A stretch of 64,000 nucleotides of DNA, taken from positions 1,612,001 to 1,676,000 of the forward strand of contig CAVPQI010000001.1 of the NCBI GenBank assembly GCA_963707515.1. The letters run 5' to 3'. This document shows, one piece after another, positions 13,411-22,899 of the stretch. Source of the DNA: Sva-07 sp963707515. Lineage in GTDB: Bacteria; Actinomycetota; Acidimicrobiia; Acidimicrobiales; Ilumatobacteraceae. How positions within the stretch are numbered: position 1 is the first letter of the stretch; each line of letters begins with the position of its first letter. Under the pieces are notes generated by a model. The model saw only the letters and a list, made by a program, of their open reading frames with translations, was not told where the DNA came from and ran no database searches. A program made the translations under genes and the position numbers.

Positions 13411-15552
13411 TCAGCCCGACGGGGTCAGGGTGCGCTCGATCGATGCCCGCGCGGCATCGGCGAACTCGGCTGGCGTCGTCGCCCCGTCGAGGCCGGTCAA
13501 CTCACCGACCGTGCTCGATCCGGCGACGAACGGCCAGGCGAAGGCGTAGTCCGCGGCCGGATCGACGGTGTCGGTGGCCCTGATCGCCTCCCACGTCGCC
13601 AGCTCGGCCGTTCGCATCGCCAGCAGCTCACGCGCCGCCGTCGGCCGCACCGGCGAGGCGAAACCGGTGCCGGGATCGCACGTGGCCAGTTGCAGCGTGC
13701 CGTCGGTGAGGACGGAGAACGAGGCGGCGAACTCGGCGGGCGCGTCGGCGACCCACCGCTGCAGGGCACCGCGCAAGGTGTCGGTCGCCTCGACGCCGGT
13801 GCCGGCGAACGTCGCGTAGGCGCAGGTGGTGCCGCCACGATCGGCGGTCACCACGGCGCTGTCGACGATCGCCTCGCTGGCGGCGGAGGCCGCGGGGCCG
13901 TCGAGCTGCGAGGCGAAGGCGAGGTACCAGAACGAGCGATCCATCGGCACCGGGGTCCCGACGAGCACATCGCCGTCGACCGTCACCGCCTCCGGGGCGG
14001 CACCCGGTGGGGTGGTCGGCAGCGGACCGGGACCGTCGACACCGAGCCCGTCGAGCGCATTGGCGTCGTCGGGGGCACCGGCCTCGAACTCGGCGAACAC
14101 GGTCGGGGCGAGCAGGCGGTAGGTGACGATCGACGGCAGCGCGTCGAACGAAGCCAGGTCCGGCCCGGCGGGGGTGCCGTCGAACGTGCTCGACGCCTGC
14201 ACCGCGGCCGCCTGGCGAGCAACTTCGGCAGTCGTCGTCACCGCGCCGTCGAGCGTCCGTTGCGGCTGCTCGGCCGACCAGACGTGGTCCTGGTCGAGCG
14301 CCGCCGCGGCCATCGCCCGCGTGATCGCGGCGTCGGTCTCGGCGCCGGCTGCGGCACCGTCGGCGAGGTGCACCTGACCGTCGGCCGTCGAGTACACCGC
14401 CGGCGTGAGCGGGCCGAGTACCGCGGCCACCTGGTCGACGGTCACGGCGCCGCCGGCGAGGCCGAACGCCCGCCACATCGCCACGTCGGCCTCCCACCCG
14501 TCGCCGAGCGCCTCGGTGACGGTGCGGGCAGCGACGTCGGCGTCGGGCCCGGGAACGATCTCCAGTGGCTCGGCGAACTCGACCTGGCGTGACGACTCGA
14601 CGGCGAGCGCGTACGGCTCGGTCGTCGCGTCCCAGTCGGCGGGGAACAGCAGCGGACGGCCGAACACGACCGCGGCGCCGACGAGGGCACCGATGATCAC
14701 CAGCGTCACCACGAGCTTCACGCCGCGACGAGCGCCGCGGCGGCGGGTCCGGGCCGAGCGCCCGCGCCGCGTCGCGCTGGTGGGCGCGACGGTGGTGGCA
14801 ACGGGTGCGGCCTCGACGGATGCCGGCGCTGCGTGCCGTTGCTCGGGCTGCGCGACCTTGGGCAGCGCCGGGGCGAACGCGGCGGTGACGGCGCTGGTGG
14901 TGCTACTGGTCGTGCTGCTGGTGGTGGTGCTGGTGGTGGTGGCGGCGGATGCGGCAATGGTCGTGGCCGGGGCAGCGGTCGGAGCGGCGGCGGACGCGGA
15001 CGCCTCGGTGGCCCCGTCGCCGACGTCGATCAGTTCGGCGATCTCGGGTTCGATCTCGTCGACGTGGGCCGGCGTCGCTTCGCGGATCTCGGGCAGCGGA
15101 TCGATCGGTGTCGACGCCGGGCGCACCGTGCCGACCTCGTCGGCGAGCACGGGGACGATCGGCGCCGGCGCGAACGTGCGGATCTGCACCGCCGGCTCGT
15201 CGGCCGTGGGTGCCGGCGCGCTGGCGGTGGGCGCGATCGTCATCGGCTCGAAGACGATGGGCGCCGAGCGGGACGGCGTCGCGGGGTCACCGATCGACAG
15301 CGTCATCGGCGCGAGGACGACGGGTGGGGGTTCGGATCGTGCGGTCTCGACACCGGTGGCGACCGGGGCGACGGCGATCTCGGGTGAGACGAGGGGGGCG
15401 GTGGGTGACGGCGCGGGCACATCGGCCGCCGGCTCGACCGTGGTGACGTCACCGTCGCCATCTGTACCGGCATCGGTACCGGCATCGGCGTCGACGACGG
15501 ACGTCCACGACAGGGCAGGAAGACGCTTGGCGCGATCGTCTGGCGGGACCAT
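13411..15552 (-). CDS. Large Ala/Pro/Thr-rich single-pass membrane protein of unknown function
   Basis: 713 residues, not assignable to a known family by eye. Residues 1-260 are low-complexity, rich in Ala, Pro, Thr, Val and acidic residues (including a Thr/Ser run near 205-220), so probably disordered and cytoplasmic. An Arg-rich patch (about 261-276) precedes one transmembrane helix (about 279-297), giving an inside-out orientation. The remaining 415 residues, rich in Ala, Asp and Thr, would be extracytoplasmic and contain few Cys. The overall layout (disordered tail, positively charged stop, one helix, outer domain) resembles actinobacterial envelope or sensor proteins, but no enzyme motif is seen. 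Convergent with yajQ, six bases apart. Confidence 0.7.
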   Translation of the reverse strand: MVPPDDRAKRLPALSWTSVVDADAGTDAGTDGDGDVTTVEPAADVPAPSPTAPLVSPEIAVAPVATGVETARSEPPPVVLAPMTLSIGDPATPSRSAPIVFEPMTIAPTASAPAPTADEPAVQIRTFAPAPIVPVLADEVGTVRPASTPIDPLPEIREATPAHVDEIEPEIAELIDVGDGATEASASAAAPTAAPATTIAASAATTTSTTTSSTTSSTTSAVTAAFAPALPKVAQPEQRHAAPASVEAAPVATTVAPTSATRRGRSARTRRRGARRGVKLVVTLVIIGALVGAAVVFGRPLLFPADWDATTEPYALAVESSRQVEFAEPLEIVPGPDADVAARTVTEALGDGWEADVAMWRAFGLAGGAVTVDQVAAVLGPLTPAVYSTADGQVHLADGAAAGAETDAAITRAMAAAALDQDHVWSAEQPQRTLDGAVTTTAEVARQAAAVQASSTFDGTPAGPDLASFDALPSIVTYRLLAPTVFAEFEAGAPDDANALDGLGVDGPGPLPTTPPGAAPEAVTVDGDVLVGTPVPMDRSFWYLAFASQLDGPAASAASEAIVDSAVVTADRGGTTCAYATFAGTGVEATDTLRGALQRWVADAPAEFAASFSVLTDGTLQLATCDPGTGFASPVRPTAARELLAMRTAELATWEAIRATDTVDPAADYAFAWPFVAGSSTVGELTGLDGATTPAEFADAARASIERTLTPSG

Positions 15553-15632
15553 GGAGTGCCCATCGGCACGTCGTCGCTGCGACTTGAGCGCGGAACGCGG
15601 TCAGGCACCGCGCACCGTGGGCGCCCGATCAG

Positions 15633-15661
15633 TCCGCCATCAATCTTCCATCAATCCGCCA

Positions 15662-15670
<9 letters not shown>
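15633..15670. repeat. 22-bp tandem duplication over the acs stop codon
   Basis: The 16-base block TCCGCCATCAATCTTC occurs at 15633-15648 and again at 15655-15670, so the period is 22 bases. The right copy covers the acs stop codon; the left copy lies just beyond it. It looks like a small slippage or recombination duplication. Confidence 0.7.
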
Positions 15671-17620
<1,950 letters not shown>

Positions 17621-17640
17621 GCGGTGGATGGTAGATCACA

Positions 17641-17663
17641 TCACCCCGACCGACTCGGGGTGA
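17641..17663 (-). terminator. Hairpin between the DinB-ankyrin gene and acs
   Basis: A perfect 9-bp stem (17641-17649 with 17655-17663) with a 5-base loop, downstream of the DinB-ankyrin stop at 17687 and upstream of acs. No U-tract; probable factor-independent or partial terminator. Confidence 0.5.
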
Positions 17664-17686
17664 ACCGACCGCGACTCACCTCCGGT

Positions 17687-18586
17687 TCAGCTGCGATCCG
17701 GCGCCTCGAGCAGCGCGGCGATGTCGTCGTGACCGCCGTACCGGGCCCACCCTGCCGGCGTCGCACCGAAGTTCGGATCACACACGTCGAGACGGGCACC
17801 GAGGCCGACAAGTGTCTCGACGACGTCACGTTCACCGGCGATGGCGGCGCGATGCAGCGGCGTCGTCGTGCCGACGTCGGGGCCGACACCATTGCGCACC
17901 AGCGCGGCGACGAGCTCCCAGCGGGCGTATCTCGCCGCGGTGTCGAGTACCTCGTCGGCCTGCGGCGATCCGTCGAGGCTCGTCTCGGCGGCGACGGACA
18001 GGTCGCCGCGAGCCGCTCGGTCGATGAGCGAATCGGCGTGGACCGGCTGGTTCCATCGCCAGAGGTCGCGCAGCAGCGCGATCTCGGCGCCGTGGTGGAC
18101 GAACTCGTCGAGCATGTGCAGCACGTAGCCCGCCCTCGAGTTGTCGCCGTACTCACCGCCGACGTCGCCGATCGGCTGGGCGAGCAGTTCGTCGGTGGCG
18201 AGGGCGAGGTGCGCATCCCACCGCCCGTGGGCGCGCCGGAGGAGGTCGAGGGCAGCGGCGGCGGTCGCCGCAGGCCCGCCGTTCGGATCGTCGAGACCGA
18301 TCGGGTCGCCCTGCGGCGGAACGTCGAGCCACTGCGGAGCACGGTCCTCGCCGTACATGTCGGTGAGGTGCCAGATCCGCCAGGCGATCGTGGTGAACGG
18401 TTCGACATCAGGACCCGGCGTCGCCGTGTCCCAGCGCCAGCTGCCGTCGGGACGCTGACGGATCGACCAGCATCCGGGAGCCGGCTCCCAGAAGTACTCC
18501 TCGTCGGTCAATCCCTGGAGACGTGCCGACGTGCGCTGCCACGCCTCGTCGGAGAGATCCTGCAGTTCCTGTCGCGCCACGGACAT
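17687..18586 (-). CDS. DinB-like domain protein fused to ankyrin repeats
   Basis: 299 residues starting at the ATG 18584-18586 (MSVARQELQDLSDEAWQRTS); the open frame continues upstream but without family similarity. Residues 1 to about 190 resemble the DinB/YfiT-like four-helix fold (WSIRQRPDGSWRWDT, TIAWRIWHLTDMYGEDRAP, MLDEFVHHGAEIALLRDLW, with His residues that in this family bind a metal). Residues about 195-299 are two or three ankyrin repeats (TTPLHRAAIAGERDVVETLV, then TPAGWARYGGHDDIAALLEA). DinB-like proteins include thiol-dependent transferases; ankyrin repeats bind proteins. The joint function is unknown. Convergence of a metal-enzyme fold and a protein-binding module is uncommon. 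Confidence 0.75.
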   Translation of the reverse strand: MSVARQELQDLSDEAWQRTSARLQGLTDEEYFWEPAPGCWSIRQRPDGSWRWDTATPGPDVEPFTTIAWRIWHLTDMYGEDRAPQWLDVPPQGDPIGLDDPNGGPAATAAAALDLLRRAHGRWDAHLALATDELLAQPIGDVGGEYGDNSRAGYVLHMLDEFVHHGAEIALLRDLWRWNQPVHADSLIDRAARGDLSVAAETSLDGSPQADEVLDTAARYARWELVAALVRNGVGPDVGTTTPLHRAAIAGERDVVETLVGLGARLDVCDPNFGATPAGWARYGGHDDIAALLEAPDRS

Positions 18587-18644
18587 GCAGGTCACCGTAT
18601 TCCGGCAGCCCACACCGGCGGCGACGCATCGACCCACTGGTGGG

Positions 18645-19664
18645 TCAGGAGCGCCACTCGGTGACGAAGAATCCGCCCAGGCCGGTTGGGTCGAGCAACG
18701 CCTCGGCCTCGCTGATGCGGCTGCGCATGCGCATCGCCTCGAGCCCGGGGCGCGCTGCCTGCTCGCTCCACACGCGGCGGCCCTCGTCGACGAGCTCGTC
18801 GATGCCCCACCGCCCGAGGAACTGCGCCTGAGTGCGTACGGCGTCGGGTTCGGGGAGCTGGTCGAGCGGGACGTCGATGGTGATGTCCTGGGTGCCCGGC
18901 GCGGCGAGGTAGTGATCGCCGCGCTCGTTGTTGCGATAGGTGCGCAACCACTCGCGCCAGGGGCGGGCGGCGAGCTGGGCGGTGCGCGCCGTGGCGTAGT
19001 CGAAGACGACCACCGAACCGCGGCAGACCAGCGTTCGGGCATCGCCGACGAAGGCCGCGGCGCGATCGACGAGCGGGGCGCGGGCGCCGAACGCGGCGGT
19101 GGCCGGCAGCGTGGTCGGCGCTGGATCGAACGGCGCCGAGAGCACCTCGACGTACCGCCCGTCAGCGTCGAGGTCGACGAATGCCTCGCGCCAACCCACG
19201 TCGAACACGGCGAGGCGGAACGGCAGGTTGTCGAGGAGCTCGTTGGCGATCACCACGCCGTCGAACGGCGCGGTGGGCAGGGTCGCCGACGACGTGACGC
19301 CGTCGGGGTGGCGCTGCCGTTGCGCGGGCGAGATCTCGACGGCGACGTACTCGAGGGCATCGGCGCACGCCGGCCGGGCGGCGAGGACCGATCGGGCGAG
19401 CGTGCCGGGCCCGGCGCCGGCGTCGACGACGGTGAACTGCTCGGGCCGACCGATGCGCTCCCATTCGGCGTCGAGGAAGCGGGCCAGCACCACCCCGAAC
19501 AGGGGGCCGACCTCGGGCGAGGTGATGAAGTCACCGCGCCGCCCGGCGACACCGCCACCCTCGCGGACGTAGAACCCCTCGGCGCCGTACAGCGCCAGCT
19601 CCATGAACCGCTCGAACGGGATCGGCCCCTGCCGGGCGATCTCCGCCCGCAGCTCCTCAGTCAT
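18645..19664 (-). CDS. SAM-dependent methyltransferase, MidA/NDUFAF7 family
   Basis: 339 residues. The start region (ARQGPIPFERFMELALYGAE, GFYVREGGGVAGRRGDFITS) and the SAM-binding loop (VVDAGAGPGTLARSV, near residue 80) are characteristic of the COG1565 family whose mitochondrial member NDUFAF7/MidA methylates an arginine of the NDUFS2 (NuoD) subunit of complex I. IANELLDNLPFRL follows as motif IV. The gene is on the same strand as, and 56 bp downstream of, the nuo operon, which suggests a role in complex I maturation here too (inference). It is separated from nuoN by a hairpin. Confidence 0.85.
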   Translation of the reverse strand: MTEELRAEIARQGPIPFERFMELALYGAEGFYVREGGGVAGRRGDFITSPEVGPLFGVVLARFLDAEWERIGRPEQFTVVDAGAGPGTLARSVLAARPACADALEYVAVEISPAQRQRHPDGVTSSATLPTAPFDGVVIANELLDNLPFRLAVFDVGWREAFVDLDADGRYVEVLSAPFDPAPTTLPATAAFGARAPLVDRAAAFVGDARTLVCRGSVVVFDYATARTAQLAARPWREWLRTYRNNERGDHYLAAPGTQDITIDVPLDQLPEPDAVRTQAQFLGRWGIDELVDEGRRVWSEQAARPGLEAMRMRSRISEAEALLDPTGLGGFFVTEWRS

Positions 19665-19671
19665 CAGCTTT

Positions 19672-19712
19672 TCGTGATTCCGTGCGGCAACTATTGCGCG
19701 ACGAAATCACGA
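19672..19712 (-). terminator. Hairpin between nuoN and the MidA-type gene
   Basis: Arms of 8 bp (19672-19679 with 19705-19712) enclose a second, shorter imperfect stem. It starts 9 bases after the nuoN stop. It may end the nuo transcript or process it ahead of the methyltransferase gene. Confidence 0.5.
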
Positions 19713-19720
19713 GAACGGGC

Positions 19721-21241
19721 TCAGCCGCCGACGAAGGCGCCCGTCAACGCGTCGAGTGCACCGACCCGGGCGACGAGGTTCGGGAGCACGCCGACGACGA
19801 TCGTGCCGGCGACGGTGATCGCCAGCGCGGCGGCGACGGGTGCCGGGGTGCGGATCGGGCTGGTGTCGCCGTCGGGTGCGTCGTCCATCCAGATGACGCG
19901 CAGCACCCGCATGTAGTAGGCGGCGGCGATGACGGTGTTGACGGCGGCGATCGCGGCGAGCACGTAGGCCGACGTCGTGCCGGCGTCGAGGACCGCCTTG
20001 AAGGCATTGAACTTGGCGAACCAGCCACCGAGCGGCGGGATGCCGGCGAGCGAGGCGACGAAGATCGTCATCGCCACGGCGAGGCCCGGTGCGTAGCCGA
20101 AGAGGCCGCCGAACGAGGAGATCTCACCGCTCTTGGTCTTGCGCGACACGGCGATCACGATGGCGAAGGCGCCGAGGTTCATGAAGGCGTACACGAGCAG
20201 GTACACCATCACCGCGTTCAATGCCGACCCGCCGGTGTCGGGGTCGCCGGCGAAGGCGAGCGGCATCAGGATGAAGCCACCCTGGCTGACCGACGAGTAC
20301 GCCAGCATGCGGACGATGTTCGTCTGGCGCAGTGCGAGGACGTTGCCGAGGGTCATCGTCAGCGCCGCCATGACCCACATCAGCGGGCCGTACACATCGG
20401 AGGCGCCCGGGAAGGCGACGAAGACGAGCGTCATCAGGGCGACGAAGCCGGCGGCCTTCGAGGCCACGGAGAAGAACGCGGTCACCGGCGTGGGCGCACC
20501 CTCGTACGTGTCCGGTGCCCACTGGTGGAACGGCACGGCGGAGATCTTGAACGCGAACCCGCAGATCACGAACACCACGGCGACGACTTCGAGCCCGATC
20601 AGGTCACCGTCGGCGAGCGAGGCGCCGATGTCGGTCAGCAGCGTCGAGCCGGTCACACCGAACAGGAAGCTCATGCCGTAGAGCAGGACACCGGAGGCGA
20701 AGACGCCCATCAGGTAGTACTTGACGCCCGCCTCGTTGCCCTTGCGGCTGCGCTTGTTCCAGGCCGCCATCATGTACGACGGGATCGAGAGCAGTTCGAG
20801 GGCGACGAAGATGCTGATGAGGTCGCGCGACGACGCCATCATCACCATGCCGAGCACGGCGCACAGCATCAGGACGTAGAACTCGCCCTGGTAGTAGCCA
20901 CCCTCTTCGAGCTCGGTCTGGCTCATCAGCACGACGACGTAGGCGACGAGCAGGAACAGGCCCTTGAGCACGAGGGCGTAGTCGTCGATCACGTACCGGC
21001 CGTCGAACAGCGAACGCACGTCGTCGCCGACGACGGCGAGCACGACCACCGGGACGAATGCGGCGAGCAGGACCATGCCGGTGAGCGTGGCCATCACCCA
21101 CTTCTTCGACTCCGCCAGTTGCAGGTCGAGCAGCAGGACGAGGTTGATGCCGATGATCAGGATGATCTCGGGTGCGAGCGCGGCCCAGTCGATGGTGGGC
21201 GACACCCAGTCACTGGATTGCGCGAGGAGCGTGGCGATCAT
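19721..21241 (-). CDS. nuoN: NADH-quinone oxidoreductase subunit N
   Basis: Antiporter-like proton-pumping membrane subunit of complex I, 506 residues and about 14 transmembrane helices. Typical segments are ELLSIPSYMMAAWNKRSRKG, the proton-channel Lys region AFKISAVPFHQWAPDTYEGA and the SSVSQGGFILMPLAFAG helix. Last gene of the nuoABCDHIJKLMN operon, 22 bp after nuoM. A second, more broken nuoN paralogue lies at 62644-64000. Confidence 0.96.
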   Translation of the reverse strand: MIATLLAQSSDWVSPTIDWAALAPEIILIIGINLVLLLDLQLAESKKWVMATLTGMVLLAAFVPVVVLAVVGDDVRSLFDGRYVIDDYALVLKGLFLLVAYVVVLMSQTELEEGGYYQGEFYVLMLCAVLGMVMMASSRDLISIFVALELLSIPSYMMAAWNKRSRKGNEAGVKYYLMGVFASGVLLYGMSFLFGVTGSTLLTDIGASLADGDLIGLEVVAVVFVICGFAFKISAVPFHQWAPDTYEGAPTPVTAFFSVASKAAGFVALMTLVFVAFPGASDVYGPLMWVMAALTMTLGNVLALRQTNIVRMLAYSSVSQGGFILMPLAFAGDPDTGGSALNAVMVYLLVYAFMNLGAFAIVIAVSRKTKSGEISSFGGLFGYAPGLAVAMTIFVASLAGIPPLGGWFAKFNAFKAVLDAGTTSAYVLAAIAAVNTVIAAAYYMRVLRVIWMDDAPDGDTSPIRTPAPVAAALAITVAGTIVVGVLPNLVARVGALDALTGAFVGG

Positions 21242-21263
21242 CGGGGATACGAGGAGGTCAGGG

Positions 21264-22883
21264 TCACGGCAGCGAGGTTCCGAGACGCTCGATCATCTGC
21301 GTGACGGCCGGGTCGAAGACCTTGAACATCAGCTGCGGGTACACGCCGAACACGACGATGGCGATGAGGAACGGGGTCCAGGCGATCCACTCGGTGATCG
21401 ACACGTCGTGGATCTCGTCACCGTGGCCGTCATGGTGGTCGTCGTGGTCGTCGTTGACGGCGGCGCTGAGGGCGTGCGTGGCATGGCCGTGGCCGTGCGA
21501 GTCGCCGCTGAACTCGTCGCTCGGCTGACCGAACGCGGTGCGCTGGTAGAGCCAGAGCAGGTAGGCGGCGGCGAGCACGGTGCCGATCGCGGCGATCACC
21601 ATCAGCGTGCGGTACAGCGGCTCGCTGAGGCCGAAGCCCGGGCTGTAGGCCGACAGGATCGCCGGGAACTCGCCCCAGAACCCGGCGAGGCCGGGCAGGC
21701 CGAGCGACGCCATGGCGGCGAAGCCGAGGATCCAGCCGAGGCGCGGCGCCTGGATGAGCATGCCGCTGAGCCGGCTGATCTCGAGCGTGTGGTAGCGGTG
21801 CTTGACCGAACCGGCGACGAAGAAGAGCATGCCGGTGATCAGGCCGTGGGCGACCATGCCGAACAGGGCGGCGTTGATGCCGAACTCGGTCAGCGTGGAG
21901 ATGCCGAGCATCACGAAGCCCATGTGGGCGACCGAGGAGAAGGCGATCAGGCGCTTCATGTCCGTCTGGGCGAGGCAGCCGAGGGCGCCGTAGATGATGC
22001 CGATGACGGCGAGGATGCCGATGACCGGCGCCCACTCGAGCGCACCTTGCGGGAGCATCGGGATGGCGATGCGGACGAAGCCGTACGTGCCGAGCTTGAG
22101 CAGGATGGCGGCCAGGATCACCGAGCCCTGGGTGGGCGCCTGGGTGTGGGCGTCGGGCAGCCAGGTGTGGAAGGGGAACATCGGCACCTTGACGGCGAAG
22201 CCGAGGAACATGCCGGCAAAGATCCAGACCTGGACGTCGTGGTCGATCCCCGCACCGGCCTCCACCAGGTGGGCGAAGCCGAAGCTCTCGGCACCGGTCT
22301 GGAAGAAGAGGGCGAGGAAGGCGACGAGCATGAACGCCGACCCGAACATCGTGTAGAGGAAGAACTTCAGCGAGGCGTACTTGCGCTGCTCGCCGCCCCA
22401 CACGCCGATCATGAAGTACATCGGCAACAGCACGACTTCGAAGAAGACGAAGAAGAGGATCAGGTCCTGGGCGATGAACGTGCCGGCCATGCCCGTCTGG
22501 AGGACCAGCATCAGGATGTAGAACGCCTTCGGGTTGCCCGCGTCGGGCATGTTGTCCCAGGTGTAGATCATCACCAGCAACGTCACCGCCATCGACAAGA
22601 TGTACAGCGGGAGGCTGATGCCGTCGAGGCCGATCGTGAAGTTGGAGTGGATCACCGGGATCCACTCGGCGTCGACGAAGAACTGCAGCTTCTCGGACTG
22701 TCCGTAGTCGAAGGCGAACAGCGTGACGATGCCGACCACGAGAGTGGCCGCGGCGGTCACGATGCCGACGAGCTTGACGGTCGATTCCTCGTCACGGGGG
22801 ATGAACAGCATCACCAGCACGCCGAGCATCGGCAAGAACGTGCCGACGGTCAGGAGCCAGTTCTGGTCGGTGAGTGTTTCCAT
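21264..22883 (-). CDS. nuoM: NADH-quinone oxidoreductase subunit M, with a His-rich insertion
   Basis: Antiporter-like proton-pumping subunit of complex I, 539 residues. Conserved parts include LDGISLPLYILSMAVTLLVM, the FFVFFEVVLLPMYFMIGVWG helix, KVPMFPFHTWLPDAHTQAPT and LIAFSSVAHMGFVMLGI. Between the last two helices (about residues 451-492) there is a His/Asp-rich loop (DSHGHGHATH and NDDHDDHHDGHGDE) that standard NuoM lacks. The same type of loop occurs in NuoL. 16 bp separate it from nuoL. Confidence 0.95.
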   Translation of the reverse strand: METLTDQNWLLTVGTFLPMLGVLVMLFIPRDEESTVKLVGIVTAAATLVVGIVTLFAFDYGQSEKLQFFVDAEWIPVIHSNFTIGLDGISLPLYILSMAVTLLVMIYTWDNMPDAGNPKAFYILMLVLQTGMAGTFIAQDLILFFVFFEVVLLPMYFMIGVWGGEQRKYASLKFFLYTMFGSAFMLVAFLALFFQTGAESFGFAHLVEAGAGIDHDVQVWIFAGMFLGFAVKVPMFPFHTWLPDAHTQAPTQGSVILAAILLKLGTYGFVRIAIPMLPQGALEWAPVIGILAVIGIIYGALGCLAQTDMKRLIAFSSVAHMGFVMLGISTLTEFGINAALFGMVAHGLITGMLFFVAGSVKHRYHTLEISRLSGMLIQAPRLGWILGFAAMASLGLPGLAGFWGEFPAILSAYSPGFGLSEPLYRTLMVIAAIGTVLAAAYLLWLYQRTAFGQPSDEFSGDSHGHGHATHALSAAVNDDHDDHHDGHGDEIHDVSITEWIAWTPFLIAIVVFGVYPQLMFKVFDPAVTQMIERLGTSLP

Positions 22884-22899
22884 GGGTTCAGCGTTGCTT

